Below, piece by piece: positions 7,912 to 15,518 of a DNA stretch of 26,848 nt. The DNA comes from CAZPGL01 sp964586175 (GTDB taxonomy: Bacteria > Actinomycetota > Acidimicrobiia > Acidimicrobiales > MedAcidi-G1). The translations under genes and the position numbers were made by a program. Under the pieces are notes generated by a model that did not search any database, was not told the DNA's origin, and saw only the letters and a program-made list of their open reading frames with translations. The DNA lies in the NCBI GenBank assembly GCA_964586175.1, contig CAZPGL010000028.1, forward strand, positions 1 to 26,848, given 5' to 3'. Numbering within the stretch: position 1 is the stretch's first letter; each line of letters opens with the position of its first letter.

Positions 7912-9692
7912 TCGAGGCGACGCTCGAGGGTCTCGATCCGGGGTGACGGAACCGCTGTGGCGTCGGGTTGGATCGGTACCCAGCCGCGGAGCGAGTTGAC
8001 CATCCAGGCGGCGCCGACCCGGCCCAGGTCCGAGCGCCGCACGGTCCGTTCGACGATGTCGCCATCGGCCAGCAGTTGGCCCCGCATGGTGCCCGGCAGC
8101 AGGCCGCAACCCACCGGCGGGGTGACGAGGTGACCGTCGAGCTCCACGACGAGGTTGCCGGTAGTCGTCTCGGTCAGCTCGCCGAGTTCGTTCCACAACA
8201 GCACGTCGGGCGCGTCGGGGAACCGGGCCTTCGCCGCGTCGTAGGTGTCGCGCACCGTCGTCTTGTGGAACAGGAACTCGTGTTCGGACGAGACCGGGTG
8301 GGCGTCGACGGGAACTACCCAGGGTTCGATGGTCGGTTCGGGGGCGTCGAGCACCTGGAGTTCGACCGTGCCGTCCGGTGCCGACAGCAGCCGCAGGCGC
8401 CGTCGACCCGGTTCGGCGACGGCATCGAGCAACTCGTCGATGCGGTCGACGTCGTAGTCGAACCCGAAGTGGCGGGCCGAGGCGGCCAGACGGTCGACGT
8501 GGCGCTGCCGGAGCACGACGCCCTCGTCGGGGGTCCAGGCCATGGTCTCGAGCAGTCGGAATCCGGCCCGGGCCCGGACCAGTACCCGGCTCTTGTGTTC
8601 CACCTCGCGCCACTCCTCGTCGGGGTCGGAGTCCCACACGATGCCGCCGCCGACGCCGTACTCGGCTTGGCCGCGTTCGAGGTCGACCCACACGGTGCGG
8701 ATGGCGATGTTGAACTCCATCGTGCCGTCAGGGGCGATGGCGCCGATGCTGCCGGTGTAGACGCCCCGTCCGTCGCCCTCGAGGGCTTCGATGATCTCGG
8801 TGGTTCTGACCTTGGGGGCGCCGGTGATGGACGCCGCCGGGAACAGGGCGCCGAAGATCTCCGACGGGCCGGCGTCGGAGTCGGCCACCACGGTCGAGGT
8901 CATGGTGTGCACGGTGGGGTAGGTCTCGACGGTGTGCAGCGCCGGGACCCTGACCGAGCCGGGATCGGCGATGCGGCTCAGATCGTTGCGGACCATGTCG
9001 ACGATCATCGTGTTCTCGGCCTGGTCCTTGTCGGAGCGGGCCAGGTGGGCGGCGGCCAGGGCGTCCCATTCGGGGTCGGGATGGCGGCCGATGGTGCCCT
9101 TCATGGGCTTGGACACCAGCCGCCGACCGCGCCTGGACACGAACAGCTCAGGTGAGGCCGAGCACACGGCCCGGTCACCGAGGTCGAGGAACGCCGCGTG
9201 GTCGGCCCGCTGGGCCCGAACCAGATCGCCGAACAGCCCGAGGGGGTCGCCGTGGAACGGCGACCGGAGGCGCAGCGTGTGGTTGACCTGATAGGTCTCG
9301 CCGGCGGCGATCAGCTCCCGGATGGTGCGGACCGTGGTCAGGTAGGCCGATGGCGACCGGTTGGGTGTCCAGGGTCCGACGTGGTAACCGCCGGTCGCTG
9401 ACGGCCGGTCGACCGGGCGGGGAGCGTTGAACACGCCGAACGAGACGAGCGGCACCCGGCGCATGCGTGACGAGCGGATGGCTTCGTCGAAGGCCGGGCC
9501 GGCATCGTAGGAAACCATGCCGACCACCCACCGGCCGGCAGCCGCGGCCTGTTCGGCCTGGGCCATGGCGTCTGGGACGTCGCGCAGCTCGTCGGCGACG
9601 ATGGTGGCCAGCGGCGTGTCGAAGGCCAGCCACCGTCGCTGGCCATCGAGGGGGAACTGCAGTAGGGCGCTGCGTACCGCCGGTTCGGTCAC
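7908..9692 (-). CDS. pabB: Aminodeoxychorismate synthase component I fused to aminodeoxychorismate lyase (PabB-PabC)
   Basis: A 594-residue bifunctional protein. Residues about 110-370 are the chorismate-binding domain, with KPMKGTIGR (Lys198 in the PIKGT-type motif), AENTMIVDMVRNDLSR, SITGAPK and the terminal GGGIVWDSDP region. Residues about 380-590 are a class IV aminotransferase/lyase domain, with FHKTTVRD (Lys477 as PLP lysine) and the ETTTGNL loop (508-514). Together they would turn chorismate plus glutamine-derived ammonia into 4-amino-4-deoxychorismate and then p-aminobenzoate for folate. The glutaminase PabA is not in the window. The start ATG (9692) overlaps the stop of the DUF1015 gene by 4 bases. 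Folate supply suits the C1-handling genes around it, though the serA-DUF1015-pabBC set may simply be housekeeping. Confidence 0.9.
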   Translation of the reverse strand: MTEPAVRSALLQFPLDGQRRWLAFDTPLATIVADELRDVPDAMAQAEQAAAAGRWVVGMVSYDAGPAFDEAIRSSRMRRVPLVSFGVFNAPRPVDRPSATGGYHVGPWTPNRSPSAYLTTVRTIRELIAAGETYQVNHTLRLRSPFHGDPLGLFGDLVRAQRADHAAFLDLGDRAVCSASPELFVSRRGRRLVSKPMKGTIGRHPDPEWDALAAAHLARSDKDQAENTMIVDMVRNDLSRIADPGSVRVPALHTVETYPTVHTMTSTVVADSDAGPSEIFGALFPAASITGAPKVRTTEIIEALEGDGRGVYTGSIGAIAPDGTMEFNIAIRTVWVDLERGQAEYGVGGGIVWDSDPDEEWREVEHKSRVLVRARAGFRLLETMAWTPDEGVVLRQRHVDRLAASARHFGFDYDVDRIDELLDAVAEPGRRRLRLLSAPDGTVELQVLDAPEPTIEPWVVPVDAHPVSSEHEFLFHKTTVRDTYDAAKARFPDAPDVLLWNELGELTETTTGNLVVELDGHLVTPPVGCGLLPGTMRGQLLADGDIVERTVRRSDLGRVGAAWMVNSLRGWVPIQPDATAVPSPRIETLERRLD

Positions 9693-10918
9693 GAGGAGGC
9701 TGCTCCGGATTCGCGGTCGAGGCGGCGGACGAACACCCCGGACCGGGGCTTGGGCTCGAAGCAGGAGGACTTGGGAGGCATCAGCTCGTTGGCGTCGGCC
9801 ACCGCCATCAACTCGGCGACCGAGGTGGCGTGCATCACGAAGCCGACGGCCCCGTCGGCGTCGCAGCGGGCCATGAGCGCGTCCAGTCCGACCGGGTCCG
9901 GGACGTAGTCGATGGCCGGGTCACTGCTCGGGTCGTCGATGCCGAACACCGGAGCGAGCAGTCCGGCCTGCAGGCGGGAGACGTCGAGGCGGTCGACGGC
10001 CCGGTCACCGGAGGCTGCGGGTAGGTCGGCGGCGTACCAGCATCCACCGGCGTACACGCCGACCCGGCCCGGTCCGTCGGGACGGGCATCGTCAGCGTCG
10101 GCGCAGGGCCGCAAGGACGTGATGGCGGCCAGGTCGGCGGCGACCTGGCCGGCCGACCGTCCCTGACGATCGTGGATGCGCCGGTGGAATGGCAGCACCA
10201 GCAGCTCGCGGTCGGGGAACAGCACGGCCTGGACCCATTGGAGGGGCTCAGCGGTGGGATCGGAGCGACGGGCCGCGGCCGCGGCGGCCAGCCGGTGGTG
10301 GCCGTCGGTGACGTAGAGCGGGCGATCGCCCAGCAGGCTCATGAACTCGCAGGCGTCGTCGCCGGTCGCCACCCACACCGTCTGGTCCACGCCCTCGCTG
10401 CGTGATTCGAGGACCGGCTCGGTGTCGCACAGGCGGCGGAGGCGGTCGTCGAGGGCGTCGTCGGTGCGGTACGTCAGCGATACCGGGCTGGACGAGGCAC
10501 CGACCTCGACGAGGTGGCGGGCCAGCAAAACGGTTCGTTCCGGCCGGACGGCCTCGTGGCGCAGGATGCGGCGGTCGTCGTCCTCGGTCACCGGCACCAG
10601 ACCCATCACGCCGGTCTGGACGTGGCCCTCGATGGCCATCCGGTACAGGAAGAGCGCCGGGCCGTGGGCCTCGTAGACGTCGGCGTCGTAAAGGCGCTGC
10701 ATCGCCGTCGCACAGCTGTCGATCAGGGCGTCGACGTCGTTGCGCTGGTCGGCGGGCACGTCCTCCTGGGAGCGGGTGACGTTCAGGAAGCTGTACGGGT
10801 TGGTCCGGCCGATCTCGGCCCGGTCGGCGGGGGAGTAGGCGTCGTAGGGCCCGGTGGTGACCCGGTCGGCCCACTCGGACCGGACGACCAGGCCGGGGAA
10901 GGGGCGCAGCGTGCTCAT
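9689..10918 (-). CDS. DUF1015 family protein
   Basis: A 409-residue protein recognisable as DUF1015 by the motifs HEAVRPERT (121-129), VTDGHHR (203-209), PFHRRI and the C-terminal MPPKSSCFEPKPRSGVFVR. The biochemical role of the family is not established to my knowledge. It is sandwiched between serA and pabBC with 4-base overlaps at both ends, so the three proteins are probably made together. The Asp-Gly-His-His motif looks like a catalytic or metal site. DUF1015 genes are commonly found beside serA-like genes, which suggests a function near serine/phosphoserine metabolism; this is inference only. Confidence 0.88.
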   Translation of the reverse strand: MSTLRPFPGLVVRSEWADRVTTGPYDAYSPADRAEIGRTNPYSFLNVTRSQEDVPADQRNDVDALIDSCATAMQRLYDADVYEAHGPALFLYRMAIEGHVQTGVMGLVPVTEDDDRRILRHEAVRPERTVLLARHLVEVGASSSPVSLTYRTDDALDDRLRRLCDTEPVLESRSEGVDQTVWVATGDDACEFMSLLGDRPLYVTDGHHRLAAAAAARRSDPTAEPLQWVQAVLFPDRELLVLPFHRRIHDRQGRSAGQVAADLAAITSLRPCADADDARPDGPGRVGVYAGGCWYAADLPAASGDRAVDRLDVSRLQAGLLAPVFGIDDPSSDPAIDYVPDPVGLDALMARCDADGAVGFVMHATSVAELMAVADANELMPPKSSCFEPKPRSGVFVRRLDRESGAASS

Positions 10919-12126
10919 TGGTCGCGGTCGGCGACCTGCACCTGGATCACGTGGTCCAGGGCGCCCAGTTCCCGGGCCAGGTCTTCGGAGATCTCGCCCG
11001 AGACGTCGATGATGGCGACAGCGGCGTTGGACCCGCTGAACACCTTGTTCTGCATGGTCTGGACGTTGATCTCGTTCTGGCGCAGCAGCTCGAACACGTG
11101 GGCCAGGACGCCGACCCGGTCGTAGTGCCGGATGGTGATGGTGACCGTGCCGATGCGGGCCGGCGCCATGTTGACGCAGTTGAGCAGGTCGCCGGACCGG
11201 TAGGCCTCGATGACGTCGACCGTGCCGGCCGAGGTGGCGTCCTGGGCCTGCTGGGTAGAGGCCCCGATGTGGTGGGTGCCGACCACGGCGGGGTGGGCGG
11301 CCAGCGTCGAGGTGAACTCGCCGGTGCTCGATCCCGGTTCGTCGCAGAACACGTCCAGCCCGGCCCGGATGCCCTTGGTCTCGATGGCGTCGAGCAGAGC
11401 GGCTTCGTCGACGACCTCGCCCCGGCTGGTGTTGAGGAGCACGGCCCCGGGCTTCATGAGGTCGAGGAACCGGGCGTCGACCAGCCCGGCGGTGGCGGCC
11501 CCGCCGGGGACGTGGATCGACACGATGTCGGATTCGGCCACCAGGTCGTCGAGGTCGTCGACCAGCCGGATGCCGATGGCGCGGATGCGGGCCTCGACGT
11601 CGGGGCGACGGTTCGGCTTACGTTCGGCGAGCACGGTCATGCCGAAGGCCCGGGCCCGCTCGGCGGCGGCCAGGCCGATCTCGCCGACCCCGATGATGCC
11701 GAATGTCTTGCCCAGCAGGCCGTCGGCCTTGGAGTAGCCCTTCTTGTTCCAGCGGCCGGCGCGCAGGTCGCTGGTGGCGTCGGCGATGTGGCGGTCGACG
11801 GCCAGCAGCAAGCCCATGGTGAGCTCGGCGACGGCCACCGAGTTGGTGCCCGGCACGTTGCACACGTACACGCCGGCGTCGGCCGCGGCCTGGCAGTCAA
11901 TGGTGTTGGTGCCGGCCCCGGACCGGACGATCAGCCCGAGACGGTCGGCGGCGTTGATGGCGTCGGCCGGCACCTTGGTGCTGCGGACGATGAGGACGTC
12001 GGCGTCGCCGATGGCGTCGGGCAGGGTGTCGGGCCCCAAGTCGGGATCGACCACACACTCGTCACCGCGCTCACGCAGGATGTCGATGTACGCGTCGGGC
12101 AGGGCGTCGGCGAACAGGATCTTCAT
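10915..12126 (-). CDS. serA: D-3-phosphoglycerate dehydrogenase with C-terminal ACT domain
   Basis: A 403-residue 2-hydroxyacid dehydrogenase. The substrate domain flanks a Rossmann domain with GVGEIG at 146-151. Catalytic residues are Arg235 (NTSRGEV), Glu263 (DVFCDEP) and His286 (THHIGAST). The last 75 or so residues form an ACT domain (VTITIRHYDRVGVLAHVFELL), which mediates serine feedback in SerA enzymes. The length equals short SerA forms with no intervening domain. ATG 12126 is preferred over GTG 12132 because GGAG lies 5 bases before the ATG but would overlap the GTG. The residues after the second strand, AERKPNRR, are basic after a Glu instead of the common Asp, so cofactor preference is open. 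It starts the serA-DUF1015-pabBC operon. Confidence 0.9.
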   Translation of the reverse strand: MKILFADALPDAYIDILRERGDECVVDPDLGPDTLPDAIGDADVLIVRSTKVPADAINAADRLGLIVRSGAGTNTIDCQAAADAGVYVCNVPGTNSVAVAELTMGLLLAVDRHIADATSDLRAGRWNKKGYSKADGLLGKTFGIIGVGEIGLAAAERARAFGMTVLAERKPNRRPDVEARIRAIGIRLVDDLDDLVAESDIVSIHVPGGAATAGLVDARFLDLMKPGAVLLNTSRGEVVDEAALLDAIETKGIRAGLDVFCDEPGSSTGEFTSTLAAHPAVVGTHHIGASTQQAQDATSAGTVDVIEAYRSGDLLNCVNMAPARIGTVTITIRHYDRVGVLAHVFELLRQNEINVQTMQNKVFSGSNAAVAIIDVSGEISEDLARELGALDHVIQVQVADRDQ

Positions 12127-12178
12127 GACCACTCCTTTGGCACGCCGCGGTCGGCACGGTGTTGTGCGGGCGACGGGG

Positions 12179-12184
12179 TAGCCT
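12179..12184 (+). promoter_or_regulatory. Candidate -10 element (TAGCCT)
   Basis: TAGCCT lies 105 bases before the BKACE start in the divergent serA/BKACE gap. It belongs to the recurrent TAGSYT set. A clear -35 is not seen. Confidence 0.3.
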
Positions 12185-12245
12185 CTGCGGACCTTCAGTC
12201 GTCGGGAATCCTACGTGTGGCGGCTGGGAATGGCAATGGAGTCGC

Positions 12246-12271
12246 CTCGAGCCCGGGGACCCCGGTTCGAG
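12246..12271. promoter_or_regulatory. Palindrome just upstream of the BKACE ribosome site
   Basis: CCGGGG-A-CCCCGG (12253-12265) is nested in outer arms CTCGA (12246-12250) and TCGAG (12267-12271). It ends 18 bases before ATG 12290 and immediately precedes the GGGGAGGG ribosome site. It could be an operator or a leader hairpin affecting translation. Confidence 0.35.
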
Positions 12272-12289
12272 CAGTCAGGGGAGGGTTCC

Positions 12290-13180
12290 ATGACCCGGTC
12301 GATGAACCGAAGCGTCATCATCAGTTGTGCCGTCACCGGTGCTGGCGATACCGCGGGGCGCAGCCCCCACGTGCCGGTCACCCCTCAGCAGATCGCCGAA
12401 TCGGCGCTGGATGCGGCCAAGGCCGGGGCCACCATCGTGCATTGCCACGTGCGCGACCCCGAGACGGGTCAGGGCACCCGCCACGTCCCGTACTACGAGG
12501 AGGTGGTGGAGCGCATCCGGGAGCAGAACGCCGAGGTCATCATCAACCTGACTGCCGGCATGGGTGGCGACCTGGTCGCCGGTCCCGACGAGTCGCCGAT
12601 GGACTGGCAGCACACCGACCTGGTGGGCGGCCTCGAACGGCTGGCCCACGTCGAGGCCATCCGGCCCGACATCTGCTCGATGGACTGCGGCTCGCTCAAC
12701 TTCGGCGACGAAAACGAGATCTACATCTCGACGCCGGCGATGCTGCGGATCATGGCCCAGCGGGTGCGCGAGCTGGGGGTGCGGCCGGAGTTGGAGATCT
12801 TCGACACGGGCAACCTGTGGTTCGCTGAGACCATGATCGCCGACGGGCTGATCGACGCCCCGTATTGGTTGCAGCTCTGCCTGTCGATCCCGTACGGAAC
12901 ACCGTTGGACGTCGGGATCCTGCAGGCCATGGTCAACCGGCTGCCCGACGACGCCGAGTTCACGTCGTTCGGTCTGGGCGCCATGCAGATGCCGATGGTC
13001 GCCCAGTCGGTGATGCTGGGGGGCCACGTGCGTGTCGGCCTCGAGGACAACCTGTACCTCGAGCGGGGCGTCAAGGCCACCAACGCCCAACTGGTCGAGA
13101 AGGCCGTCGCGATCGTCGAGCTCCTCGGGGCCTCCGTGCAGACCCCGGCCGAGGGCCGTCAGACGCTCAAGCTGGGCTGA
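12290..13180 (+). CDS. BKACE family beta-keto acid cleavage enzyme, probable 3-dehydrocarnitine cleavage enzyme
   Basis: A 296-residue member of the beta-keto acid cleavage enzyme family (formerly DUF849). The Zn site is visible as VHCHVRDP (His51, His53) and VGLEDNLYL (Glu252). Other family patterns are NLTAGMGG, SMDCGSLNFG and EIFDTGN. These enzymes condense a beta-keto acid with acetyl-CoA and cleave it to a new acyl-CoA plus acetoacetate. Next to L-carnitine dehydrogenase the natural substrate is 3-dehydrocarnitine, giving betainyl-CoA; this is the job of CdhC in Pseudomonas. ATG 12290 is chosen over the upstream ATG at 12215 because GGGGAGGG precedes it and homology begins at SVIISCAVTG. 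It converges on the IclR gene, the two ends overlapping by 14 bases. Substrate assignment rests on neighbours. Confidence 0.88.
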   Translation: MTRSMNRSVIISCAVTGAGDTAGRSPHVPVTPQQIAESALDAAKAGATIVHCHVRDPETGQGTRHVPYYEEVVERIREQNAEVIINLTAGMGGDLVAGPDESPMDWQHTDLVGGLERLAHVEAIRPDICSMDCGSLNFGDENEIYISTPAMLRIMAQRVRELGVRPELEIFDTGNLWFAETMIADGLIDAPYWLQLCLSIPYGTPLDVGILQAMVNRLPDDAEFTSFGLGAMQMPMVAQSVMLGGHVRVGLEDNLYLERGVKATNAQLVEKAVAIVELLGASVQTPAEGRQTLKLG

Positions 13181-13835
13181 GACGGTCGGCGATCTCGCCG
13201 GCCACTGCCAGCAGCCGTTCGTCGATCTCGTCGCGGCGGCGTGTCCCGGGGAACCGGTAGGACGGCCCGAATACGTTGATGGCGGCCACCGGCCGGCCGT
13301 CGGCCGGCGTCACCGCCACCCCTGCGCCGCTGATGCCCTCGGCCCAGTCGCCGTCGGTCCAGGCCACCGCTTGGGTCGCCCCTCCGGCCGCGGCGAGCAG
13401 GGCCTGCCCGCCAGCGGTTCGCGTGGCATCGGCGAGGTCGCCGACGTAGTCACGGATCTGGACCGGGTGGAGGCACCGGATCTGGTCCACGTACCGGACG
13501 TGGTCGCCGTCGGGCACGGCCAGCCCGACGTCCTCGTCGAGGTCGTCGGCCAGGGTCCGCAGCAGCGGTCGGGCCGTGGCGATGAGCGACTGCTCGAACG
13601 GGTCGGGGCCGCCCAGCCGGCGGGCACCGACGCTCAGAGTCCAGGTACCGTCGGTGGTGCCGCGGGCCACCATGTCGACGTCGTGGAGGGTGCCCAGGAT
13701 GCGGCTGGTCGTGCTCTTGGGGAGGGCGGTGGCGGCGGCGATATCGCCCAGGGCCACGTCCTCGCCCGGTCGGTCGGCCAGCACGTCGAGCACGGCGAAC
13801 GCCCGGTGGATCACCTGGATGCCGGTTGCCGCCAT
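13167..13835 (-). CDS. IclR-family regulator of the carnitine operon (short form)
   Basis: A 222-residue IclR protein. Its winged helix-turn-helix (about 5-60) includes QVIHRAFAVLDVLAD and LPKSTTSRILGTLHDV; the effector domain has HPVQIRDYVGD, WAEGISGAGVAV and FGPSYRFPG. Compared with the IclR at 920-1672 it lacks about 28 residues, mainly a charged helical stretch in the middle of the effector domain. It is transcribed away from the carnitine dehydrogenase operon, and two tandem 17-bp dyads (13891-13928) lie in the shared gap. It is therefore the likely local repressor or activator of that operon, with carnitine, a betaine or a CoA ester as candidate effector. The 3' end overlaps the BKACE gene tail to tail. 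Confidence 0.92.
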   Translation of the reverse strand: MAATGIQVIHRAFAVLDVLADRPGEDVALGDIAAATALPKSTTSRILGTLHDVDMVARGTTDGTWTLSVGARRLGGPDPFEQSLIATARPLLRTLADDLDEDVGLAVPDGDHVRYVDQIRCLHPVQIRDYVGDLADATRTAGGQALLAAAGGATQAVAWTDGDWAEGISGAGVAVTPADGRPVAAINVFGPSYRFPGTRRRDEIDERLLAVAGEIADRLSPA

Positions 13836-13861
13836 GGTCGGGCCTCGTTCCTCGTGGGGTC

Positions 13862-13890
13862 TTGTCCCCGATGGCCGGGGCCAGTAGCCT
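13862..13890 (+). promoter_or_regulatory. Promoter of the carnitine dehydrogenase operon
   Basis: TTGTCC (13862-13867) and TAGCCT (13885-13890) are separated by exactly 17 bases. The -10 touches the first operator, so a bound regulator would cover the transcription start. It lies 102 bases upstream of the first gene. Confidence 0.55.
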
Positions 13891-13907
13891 GTTCCAGAAT
13901 ACAGAAC
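13891..13907. promoter_or_regulatory. IclR operator copy 1
   Basis: GTTCCAGAATACAGAAC, an interrupted palindrome with GTTC/GAAC ends, 17 bp long. It is directly adjacent to the -10 box and is repeated 21 bp downstream. Confidence 0.6.
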
Positions 13908-13911
13908 GATC

Positions 13912-13928
13912 GTTCCGTATACCAGAAC
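13912..13928. promoter_or_regulatory. IclR operator copy 2
   Basis: GTTCCGTATACCAGAAC, the same length and ends as copy 1. Its centre is 21 bp (two helical turns) from copy 1, as expected for two dimers bound on one face of the DNA. Confidence 0.6.
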
Positions 13929-13991
13929 ACCTGACCGCCCACCAGGGCCGCGGGGTCAGGACACGTCGCACCACAGCAACGGAGGTGTGGG

Positions 13992-15479
13992 ATGACCGAG
14001 CGTTCGACGACGCGGACCATCGGTGTGGTCGGCACCGGGGTGATCGGCGCCGGATGGGCCGTTCGGGCCTTGGCCCGCGGCCACGACGTCGTGGCTTGGG
14101 ACCCGGCCCCCGCCGCCGAAGACCGGCTGCGGGCCGCCGTCGCCCGGGCCTGGCCGTCGGCGACACGTCTCGGGCTGTTCCCGGGTGCCGACCCGGATCG
14201 ACTGGTGTTCGCCCCGTCGGCCGAGGACCTGGCTGGCCGGGTCGACTGGATCCAGGAGAGCGCCCCCGAGAACGAGGACGTCAAACGGCCGCTGCTCGCC
14301 ACCCTCGACGCCCACGCTTCCCCCGAGACGGTCATCGCCTCGAGCTCTTCGGGCTTGATGCCCACCCGCCTCCAGGACGGCTGCGACCACCCCGAGCGCA
14401 TCCTCATCGGGCACCCGTTCAACCCGGTGTACCTGCTGCCGCTTGTCGAGATCGTGGCCGGCGACCAGACCGGCCAGGCGGCCCTCGACGCCGCCCACAC
14501 CCATTACGACGACCTGGTCATGTACCCGCTGCTCGTCCGCAACGAGATCGAGGGGTACCTCTCCGATCGCCTCCAGGAGGCGTTGTGGCGCGAGGTGCTC
14601 CACCTCGTCAACGACGGCATCGCCACGACGGGCGAGCTCGACGACGCCGTCACCTACGGCCCCGGGCTGCGCTGGGCCGGCATGGGCACCAACCTGACCT
14701 TCCACCTGGCCGGCGGCCAGCAGGGCATGCGCCACATGCTCCACCAGTTCGGGCCGGCGTTGCAGCTGCCCTGGACGAAGCTGGTCGCCCCTGAGCTCAC
14801 CGACGAGTTGGTCGACGCCATGGCCGACGGCTGCCTCGAGCAGGCCGACGGTCGGTCCATCAACGAGCTGGAACGCCTGCGCGACGACTACGTCATCAAC
14901 GTCATGCGGTCGCTGCGGCCTCTCGACCTGGGTGCCGGCCGGCTCATCGCAGAACGCGAGGCCCGGATCCACGACGCCTCGATCGTGCGTCCCTGGGTCG
15001 ACGGCGACGAGGTGGCCGCACCCCTCGCCCTGTACCGGGCCCCCGTCGAACCCGACTGGGTTGACTACAACGGCCACATGTCCGAGTGGGCGTTCCTCAC
15101 CGCGTTCGGATGGGCGTCGGACAAGCTGTTCCGGTACATCGGCATCGACGAGTCCTACCGGGACGCCGGCCACAGCTTCTTCACCGTCGAGACCCACATC
15201 AACTATCTGCGCGAGGCGTCCCTGGGCGACGACCTGGAGGTCACGACCCAGGTGCTCGGCGTCGACGCCAAGCGCCTGCACTTCTTCCACACCATGCTCC
15301 GGGCCGGCACCGGAGAGGTGCTGTGCACCACCGAACAGATGTTGTTGCATCTGGACACCGAAGCCGGCCGCACGGCCCCGATCCTGCCCGGCCCCGCCGC
15401 CGCCCTCGCCACCATCTCGGCCGCCCATGCCGACATGCCGACCCCCGAACAGGTGGGCCGGCGTATGGCCCTCGGCTGA
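13992..15479 (+). CDS. lcdH: L-carnitine dehydrogenase fused to a betainyl-CoA thioesterase domain
   Basis: A 495-residue fusion. Residues about 9-315 are a 3-hydroxyacyl-CoA-dehydrogenase fold: NAD loop GTGVIG (14-19), Ser119/Ser120, catalytic HPFNP with His141, and Glu153. The segment EQADGRSINELERLRDD (283-299) resembles the conserved tail of L-carnitine dehydrogenases. Residues about 345-480 are a hot-dog thioesterase with the DYNGHMSEWAF motif (358-368). The same fusion is known in rhizobial L-carnitine dehydrogenases. The N-terminal part would oxidise L-carnitine to 3-dehydrocarnitine with NAD+. The C-terminal part would hydrolyse the betainyl-CoA made by the BKACE enzyme to glycine betaine. 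It is the first gene of a four-gene operon under the tandem-operator promoter. Confidence 0.9.
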   Translation: MTERSTTRTIGVVGTGVIGAGWAVRALARGHDVVAWDPAPAAEDRLRAAVARAWPSATRLGLFPGADPDRLVFAPSAEDLAGRVDWIQESAPENEDVKRPLLATLDAHASPETVIASSSSGLMPTRLQDGCDHPERILIGHPFNPVYLLPLVEIVAGDQTGQAALDAAHTHYDDLVMYPLLVRNEIEGYLSDRLQEALWREVLHLVNDGIATTGELDDAVTYGPGLRWAGMGTNLTFHLAGGQQGMRHMLHQFGPALQLPWTKLVAPELTDELVDAMADGCLEQADGRSINELERLRDDYVINVMRSLRPLDLGAGRLIAEREARIHDASIVRPWVDGDEVAAPLALYRAPVEPDWVDYNGHMSEWAFLTAFGWASDKLFRYIGIDESYRDAGHSFFTVETHINYLREASLGDDLEVTTQVLGVDAKRLHFFHTMLRAGTGEVLCTTEQMLLHLDTEAGRTAPILPGPAAALATISAAHADMPTPEQVGRRMALG

Positions 15480-15518
15480 GCGCCCGACCCGACGCCCATC
15501 CAGACCACGGGAGCATCC

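Noticed and set aside
12215..12289. N-terminal extension of the BKACE gene from the ATG at 12215.
   Set aside because: The extra 25 residues have no family similarity and are encoded over a palindrome and the ribosome site of the ATG at 12290.
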